From Sapria himalayana (Eukaryota > Streptophyta > Magnoliopsida > Malpighiales > Rafflesiaceae), in assembly GCA_029783825.1 (NCBI GenBank), contig JAREIK010002645.1:2060512-2124511 (forward strand): DNA of 64,000 bases, in the 5' to 3' direction. A program made the translations under genes and the position numbers. Numbering within the stretch: the stretch's first letter is position 1; each line of letters begins with the position of its first letter. The notes under the pieces are model-generated. The model did no database searches. It saw only the letters and a program-made list of their open reading frames with translations, and had not been told where the DNA came from. Positions 57,558-64,000 of the stretch are shown in pieces.

Positions 57558-60500
57558 GTGACCCGGTTAAAGATCACCATGGCAGACACCAAGGAGGGGT
57601 TCGATCTCATGGAGCAAAGCATGAAAAAAGTCATGGATGATTTCAAGATGCAGATCCTAGACCTTCAAGAGGGGATGCAAGGCTCGCCCATCCCAGTGGT
57701 GTCGCACGAGGAGTTTATGAAGGTCATGGACATGCTCATTAGCTTAGAATCAAGGGTGGAGGTCTTGACCAAGCATGAGGAGGAGTTGAAACAAGAAGTG
57801 ACAAACTACAAGATAGCATTGTCATCTCGGGTTATGTCCACTCATGAGGCCCAAAGGGTGGATGTGCCAAAGCCTCATACTTTCATGGGAAAATGTGATG
57901 CTAAAAAGATAGACATCTATTTGTGGCACACCGAGAGATATTTTGAGGCAATATCATTAACTGATGGGGCAACAATGGTACACACTACTACTCTCTATCT
58001 CATTAATATTGCAACTCTATGATGGCGTAGAAAATTTATGGAGATAGAAAGAGAGATATGCACCATAGACATATGGGTCGATTTCAAGATAGATAAAAAA
58101 GTAGTTTTATCCAGAAGATGCATGATACATAGCTCGTATAAAGATCAGACATCTCAAGCATATGAGATATATTCGAGAATATGTCAAGGAGTTCTCTTCC
58201 TTGATGCTCGAGGCTCCTGATATGAATGAGAAAGAACTTCTCTTCAATTTTATGAAGAACCTACAAGGCTGGGCCGAGCAAGAATTGAGGAGACATGGTG
58301 TCTAAGACTTAGCCATGACCATGGTAGTAGCAGAGACACTCATGGATTTTCCAAGGGGAGACTTTTCTCAAACCAAACCATCTTTCAAGGGTAGCCATGC
58401 CAAGGGTGGGGGAGACATGTGATACAAAAACTATAATACTAAGAAAGGATCAAGTATGACTTCTACCAACAAAGAAGGTAATGGTGGGGATAATCACAAG
58501 GATTTCAAGCCAAAAACCAATTGCTTTCTATGCGATGGACCACACTGAACACGTGAATATCCTAAAAGAAATGTCCTAAATACCATGATCGAGAGGGAGA
58601 TCGAACAAGAGGATGATGCCTCTCACATGGGGTTAATGCAACTATTGAATGCCCTCAAGATCAAACAAGCTAAGGAGAAGCCTCAAAGTATGGGACTTAT
58701 ATACGTGAAGGTCAAGGTGAATGGGATATCTATTAAGGCCATGATAGATACAACTGCCACACATAACTTTGTCTCAAAGGAAAAGGCAAGGAGACTCAAG
58801 CTCCCAACATCCAATGAAGTAGGATGGTTCATGAAGATCGGGCCTTGGGAAGGCAAGTTAACTTCATGGTGATACCCATGAATGATTTCCAGATAGTGAT
58901 TAGGATGGATTTCCTTCACCAGGTAAAAGCTGTGCTTATACATTTTCTACGTTCGATGACTATCTTAGAAGAGGATGCTCAATGCATGGTTCCCACAATC
59001 ATCAAAGGTAAAGCTAAAACGCTTATGCTATCGACTATGCAATTGGAGAAGGGGTTGAAAAAAGAATGAGGTGACCTACTTGGCGACCTTTAAAGAAGAC
59101 CCTAGTGATCATATGGTAAATTTTATGCCCATGAAAGTCATAAATGTGTTAGACGAATTCAAAGATATAATGTCACTGGAGCTACCCAAAAGGCTCCCAC
59201 CCAGGAGGGAGGAGGATCACATGTTCAAGTTGGATGCTGGATTCATCCAACCATCTAAGGCTTCATATGATGCACCGGTCTTATTCCAAAAGAAGCATGA
59301 TGGGTCATTACAGATGTGCATCGATCACAGGGCGCTCAACAAGTTAATGGTCAAGAACAAGTATCTCATTCCTCTTATTGCTGATTTATTTGACTAACTT
59401 GGTAAAGTACGGTACTTCACTAAGTTGGACCTTCGATTAGGGTACTACCAAGTAATGATAGCCAAAGGAGATGAGGCAAAGACCACATGAGTAATAAAGT
59501 ATGACTCTTATAAGTTTCTAGTGATGTCCTTTGGTCTTACTAATGCACCTGCTACATTTTGCACTTTGATGAATAATATATTCCAACCTTTTTTAGATAA
59601 ATTTGTGGTAGTATATCTAGATGATATTGTTATATATAGCAACACCTTGGAAGAACATGTTAATCATCTAGGGGAGGTATTCTGGCTGCTAAGGCAAAAT
59701 GAGTTATATGTGAAGAAGGAGAAATATTACTTTTCTCTTGAGGAGGTGGGCTTCTTGGGACATCGCATCAAGGGTGGCAAGCTCATGATGGATAAAGCAA
59801 GATCAAAGCCATTCAGGAATGGGATCCCCCTACTAAGGTGCCACAACTAAGGTATTTATTGGGCTTAGTTAACTACTATCGGTGGTTCATTAAGGGATAC
59901 TCATCAAAAGCAGTTCCATTAATAGACATTCTCAAGAAGGGTAAGGCATGGATATGAGATGAAAAATGCCAGCAATCATTGGAAGACTTGAAGAAGGCTA
60001 TAATGAAGGAGCCGATATTGGCACTACCTGACCACACCAAGGTGTTTGAGGTACACATTGTTGCTTCTGACTTTTCCATTGGATGGGTTCTTATGCAGGA
60101 GAAATTCTCCATAACTTTTGTAAGTCACAAGCTCAATGACACAGAGAAGCGGTACATGGTTCAAGAGAAGGAGATGATGGCAATATCCATTGCTTCCGGA
60201 CGTGGAGACACTATCAGTTAGGATCACACTTCATAGTAAAGACAAATAATGTTGCCACTAGCTATTTCTAGACCCAGAAGAAGCTAAGTCTGAAGCAAGC
60301 AAGGTGGCAAGACTTCCTGGTAGAGTTTGACTACACGTTGAAGTACAAGCCAGGCATAGTCAATCACGTAGCTGATGCCTTGAGCCGCACAGGGGAGCTA
60401 GCATCCATGACTAGCCAGCCCCGTGGAGAGATGGTGGATCTCATAAAGGAAAGATTGCAACATGATGCAATTGCTAAGAGTATCATCACATTGGCTCACG

Positions 60501-61836
60501 AGGGAAAGACTATGTGGTTTTGGGTAGAAAATGATTTGCTCTATACAAAAGGAAAGTGATTCTATGTGCCAAAGTGAAAAAGTATTAGAATGAATCTTAT
60601 CAAGGAGTGTCATGACTCCAAATGGGCTAGAAACCCAGGGCAACGACGCACAATGACACCACTAGAGTCTTTCTAATACTGGCCATAGATAATGAATGAT
60701 ATGGAGACTTATGTGAAGACTTGCCTTGTGTGCCAATAAGATAAAGTGGAGTAATATTTTCCCAAGGGACTGTTGGAGCCACTACCTACAATAGAGCAAC
60801 CTTAGGAAAGTGTCGCAATGGACTTCATTATCAGCTTATCCAAGTTAGAGGGAAATGGATCTATCATAGTGGTAGTGGATCGATTTTCAAAGTATGGTAC
60901 TTTCATATCAGCCCCTAAAAATTGCATAGCAGAAGAGACGACCAAGTTATTCCTTAAGAACGTGGTAAAGTATTGGGGGCTACCGAAGGTTATCATTAGT
61001 GATCGCGACCCACACTTTACTGGAAAGTTTTGGATGGAGCTCTTCAAACTCATGGGCACGGATTTTCACTTCTTTACTAGCTTTCATCCTCAGACTGATG
61101 GGCAGACAAAATGGGTGAATGCATTACTAGAGCTGTACATGATGCACTATGTGAGTGCCAATCTGACTAACTAGGCCAAATTATTATATGTGGCTCAGTT
61201 CTTCTACAATCTACGAAGAAGTGAGACAACTAGGAGGAGTCTATTCGAGATAGTCATGGGGCAACAACCAATGACTCATCACACCCTAGCCAGAGGATAC
61301 CCAGGAGGAGTCCAATAGCTTATAAATTTGCTAAGGGATGGCACGAGTAATTTGATATAGCATGCTCATTCTTAAGGAAGAATGCTAAGGAGATGAAGAA
61401 ATATGCTGACAATAAAAGAAGACACGTAGAATTTCAAGTTGGAGACTTGGTGCTTGTCAAGATTTTATCGCAACAATTCAAGTTCTTTCAAAAGGTGCAC
61501 AAGGGACTTATGAGGACGTATGAAGGCCCCTTTTCTATACTTGGCCTAGTTGGTAATGTATCTTACAAAGTTGAGTTACCAACAAGGTTGAAGATTCATC
61601 ATGTCTTCCATGTTAGCTATCTAAAGCCTTATAACGAAGATAAGAAAGACCCAGGCCTAAGAGTATCTATAAGGGTACCCACATTAATAGTGACCTCCTA
61701 TGATAAGGAGGTGGACTAAACCATAGTAGATCGAGACCTAAGGAAGATCAACTTTTGGCCCAACAAGGAATACTTAGTAAAATGGAGGGGACTACTAGAA
61801 AGTGAAGCTAGTTGGGAGCTAGTTAATAATTTGTGA
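57558..61836 (+). pseudogene. Chromovirus gag-pol pseudogene
   Basis: Gag: coiled N-terminus then VPKPHTFMGKCDAKKIDIYL, matching F-G-R-A-EI--WL. Zinc knuckle near 58515-58560 reads CFLCDGPHxTREYPKRN, with the last Cys replaced by Tyr. Protease (58740-58775): AMIDTTATHNFVS, where DTG has become [21 protein letters not shown], then VMSFGLTNAPATFCTLMNN and VVYLDDIVIYS (YLDD intact, 59521-59640). RNase H: PILALPDHTKVFEVHIVASD. Integrase: ECHDSKWARNPGQRRT (zinc ligand His of GHPG now Asn), VAMDFIISL, SDRDPHFTGKFW, then QTDGQTKWVN, where the third catalytic Glu of QTE is Lys. The chromodomain VDRDLRKINFWPNKEYLVKW, then GLLESEASWELV, follows an in-frame TAA at 61717-61719. At least ten stops in all; protease and integrase would be inactive even if read through. 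Confidence 0.88.
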
Positions 61837-61910
61837 TAGTTTCCGAAATAGATCGAACATTTCCAGGCAGAAAAATCGACGAGGATGTCTACAGTATTGA
61901 TGGGAGAGGA

Positions 61911-62222
61911 TGTCACACTCTCACTCAGAATGTGGAACATTCTAAAAAATTCTGAAGAAGTCCACACTTGTATTGAAGGAAGGAGATTATCCTAGATTAT
62001 TCTAGAATCATTTTGGATATATGTAATAGAATTCTCTATACTTATAAGGGAACCTTCAAAGGTTCTTGACCCTTCTCTATGCATGTATTTAAGGAAGAGG
62101 TGACATCATTTGTAAACTACAAAGTTGTGAGTTTCTTGTAAGATTTCATTATTTAATAAAGTAATTTTTTTATTTTTAAGTGTTCTCTCAAATTCTCTTT
62201 GCTTCCAAGTTGTGGGTAGATG
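61911..62222 (+). repeat. 3' LTR of the chromovirus, interrupted by a hAT element
   Basis: Begins TGTCACACTC directly after the purine tract. It is colinear with the 5' LTR up to ttgtgggtagatg, where the hAT end TAGAGGTTTC begins (62223). Any remaining LTR bases would lie beyond the hAT element, outside the window. Confidence 0.82.
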
Positions 62223-64000
62223 TAGAGGTTTCAAACGGGACTGGCTGGGACGACCCGACCCATTTTTTTAGAGCACGGTCGTGCTTTCGTGTCGGGCCAG
62301 GCACGGCATGGTTACTATACCGTGTCGTGCCTGGCCCGACATGATTTATCAAAGCCAGGCCCGGTCGGGCCAAACCTGGCCGTACGGGCCAAACCAAGCC
62401 GTATGGGCCAAACCAGGCCGTACGAGCCTGGTTTAAATTTTTTTTAAAAAAAATTTTTAAAGTTTAATTTTTTAGTTTAAATAAAAAATATATTATATTA
62501 TATATATAGAATTATATATAATGTATAATATATTAAATTTATAAAATGAAAATTGTTAAAAATTTATTAAATTACAAAGTTTAATTTTTTTTATAATTTA
62601 AAATAAAATTAGTTTATAATTTATTAGAATTAAATTATAGTTTAAAATTTTTAAATAAAAATTTAAACAAAAAAATAAATTAAACAAAAAATTTCGTAAA
62701 AAAAAATTAAAAAGTCAAAAAAGTTAAAGCAAAACAAATGAGAAATGACCAATCAGCCAATAGATACCAAAGGTCCGAACCAAACAAATTCAAGTTTCAA
62801 CGTAACGAAAAAATAAAGCGTACAATCAATAAAAAACAAAACATCAAAATCAAAAAGCAGTGGACCATTATCAATCATCAATCGGCATATCATGAGCATC
62901 ATCATCCATAACATCAAGATCACTATCATATGGATAATCATCATCAGCAATCAACTCCTTCACTTTCACAGTGGATGCGGATGCAGTCCCTGTCCCAGCT
63001 CTAGCACGATCATGGATGCTAAACCTCAAATCCTCCCAATCCTTCAAACAGGCCAATGCCTCAATAATATCTAGAAGTAATCTCGATATCCTATTTAAAA
63101 TCATGTTCACTGCAACAGAAAAAGTTGACTCCGATGCTACGCTCGACACCGGAGGAGTCAGTAGATCTCGTGCCATCCTAGATAGTACAGGAAAGGTGGA
63201 CTCATATGATTTCTACCACTGTAATATATCAAGATTCTTAGTATCAGAATATGATAGGTTTGAGTAGTAATCGATATCTAAGTACCGAGAAAGCTCACTC
63301 CTATGTGATGGTCCACCCCGACATTTCCCCCTCGCTAGCTGAATGGAAAAATCGTCATCTCCGAACAAGGTATCCATGTCCATAATCACAATCTCACTAC
63401 TACCAACACCATACCTAATATCATAGTATGTGAATAGGTCAGTTAACTTCTCGTGAATGAATCCTTCAGGTGGCTCTTCCAGGTTCATGCACGAGGAAAT
63501 GTAAGTCAGTGTGTTTTCTACCCCTTCCACCTTAACCCTAGGGTCCATGCATGCAGCGAGGCAATAAAGAGATGGAACGGTGGACTAGTACTTCAAGTAC
63601 TTGGTTTCCATCTCTGCAACCGTATGGCTAAGTGTCGAGTCAGCTCCATACTTCCTAAATATGCTACTAATATTGCATATACACTGGAGTGCAATGCAAG
63701 TCATGGGCGTATAAACCGACGAACACATGTTCGTCGTGTCATAAAAAATCTTCAGGAATTTCATAAATGAAATTCCTGAAGCCCAGTAAGTGTCGTCAAT
63801 AATAAGTTCGCCACTCTTACTATTGACATAGTTGGATATCAAGTGTTCGTATCCAAAACATGATTCCAACATCGGGTACGTGTAATTCCAACGATGTCTC
63901 ACATCCGATTGGAATTTCTTCTTCTTAAGATTCACAGATAAATAGAGATTACCAAACTCTTGTTGTCTGCGAGGAGTGCGAATATATTTTAGTGCATTAC
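62223..64000 (-). mobile_element. Second copy of the 3.4-kb hAT element, cut by the window edge
   Basis: The end TAGAGGTTTCAAACGGG (62223) has one change from TAGAGGTGTCAAACGGG, followed by the GC-rich subterminal block (62240-62430) with ggccaaacc-gccgtacgg repeats. The element is in opposite orientation to 30843-34287; from 62740 on it is closely similar to that copy's 3' half in reverse. The target site presumably duplicated ggtagatg (62215-62222) but the other side is not in view. Confidence 0.88.
62871..64000 (-). pseudogene. hAT transposase pseudogene, C-terminal half
   Basis: Minus-strand frames give the RNase H-like end (MNLKKKKFQSDVRHRWNYTY, MKFLKIFYDTTNMCSSVYTP), MDPRVKVEGVENTLTYISSC...LFGDDDFSIQLARGK, and the dimerisation domain MARDLLTPPVSSVASESTFS, then IIEALACLKDWEDLRFSIHD, ending MPIDD at 62871. 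It retains W in the CLKDW end, where the other copy has a stop (CLKD-stop). A few stops separate the segments. The N-terminal BED finger lies beyond position 64000. Confidence 0.82.

Larger units (their letters stand above)
56995..62222 (+). mobile_element. ~5.2-kb Ty3/gypsy chromovirus with both LTRs
   Basis: Short LTRs (about 290-310 bp) at 56995-57305 and 61911-62222 flank a gag-pol relic ending in a chromodomain. The order gag, protease, RT, RNase H, integrase, chromodomain and the short LTRs fit the Reina-like chromovirus group (inference). A purine tract gggagagga (61902-61910) abuts the 3' LTR start TGTCACACTC. The 3' LTR is interrupted at 62222/62223 by a hAT element. Multiple stops make it non-autonomous. 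The right flanking duplication cannot be tested because of the hAT insertion. Confidence 0.85.

Overview
This is a nuclear DNA window from a flowering plant. The evidence is spliced genes with GT-AG introns, a plant-specific WOX homeobox gene, and dense plant-type transposons: hAT, CACTA, Ty1/copia, Ty3/gypsy chromovirus and a probable tRNA-derived SINE. The sequence is very AT-rich with many (TA)n tracts. The species cannot be fixed. The WOX4-like protein reads more like non-grass (eudicot or early-diverging angiosperm) WOX4 than rice WOX4, and the very long TE-filled intron fits a lineage with expanded introns; both points are inference.

Only two ordinary host genes are supported. (1) A two-exon gene on + encodes a 168-aa protein of unknown function with a C-terminal C-x2-C-x11-H-x4-C zinc-finger-like motif. 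Exon 1 is 1910-2053 and exon 2 is 22059-22421, separated by an intron of about 20 kb that holds most of the transposons of the left third. (2) A compact three-exon WOX4-like homeobox gene on - (36369-35512) encodes 211 aa with an intact homeodomain and WUS box.

Layout: 1-1560, (TA)n DNA and a decayed gypsy RNase H fragment. 1560-2053, leader and exon 1. 2054-22058, the intron, with an 84-bp minimal hAT element, a DUF4283 (LINE-like) relic beside a 27-bp tandem repeat, an 816-bp element with a C-rich core, three copia relics, a decayed hAT with a younger hAT nested in it, a SINE head, a copia LTR-PBS-gag relic, and a second hAT type (DUF659) with another nested hAT. 22059-22880, exon 2 and 3' flank. 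22883-30834, LTR-retrotransposon debris including a tandem ~0.8-kb duplication. 30843-34287, a complete-ended but coding-dead hAT element. 35100-37700, the WOX4 locus. 37700-45410, a 29-G homopolymer, a direct-repeat (LTR-like) pair, LTR relics and MITEs. 45411-56930, two CACTA elements in inverted orientation. 56995-62222, a gypsy chromovirus with both LTRs. 62223-64000, the end of a second hAT copy, truncated by the window edge.

The most notable pattern is a hAT family with TIR TAGAGGTGTCAA and GC-rich subterminal ends. It ranges from 84 bp to 3.4 kb, several copies have perfect 8-bp target duplications, and copies are nested in the other elements. No transposase here is intact. All domain assignments were made by eye; no database search was run.
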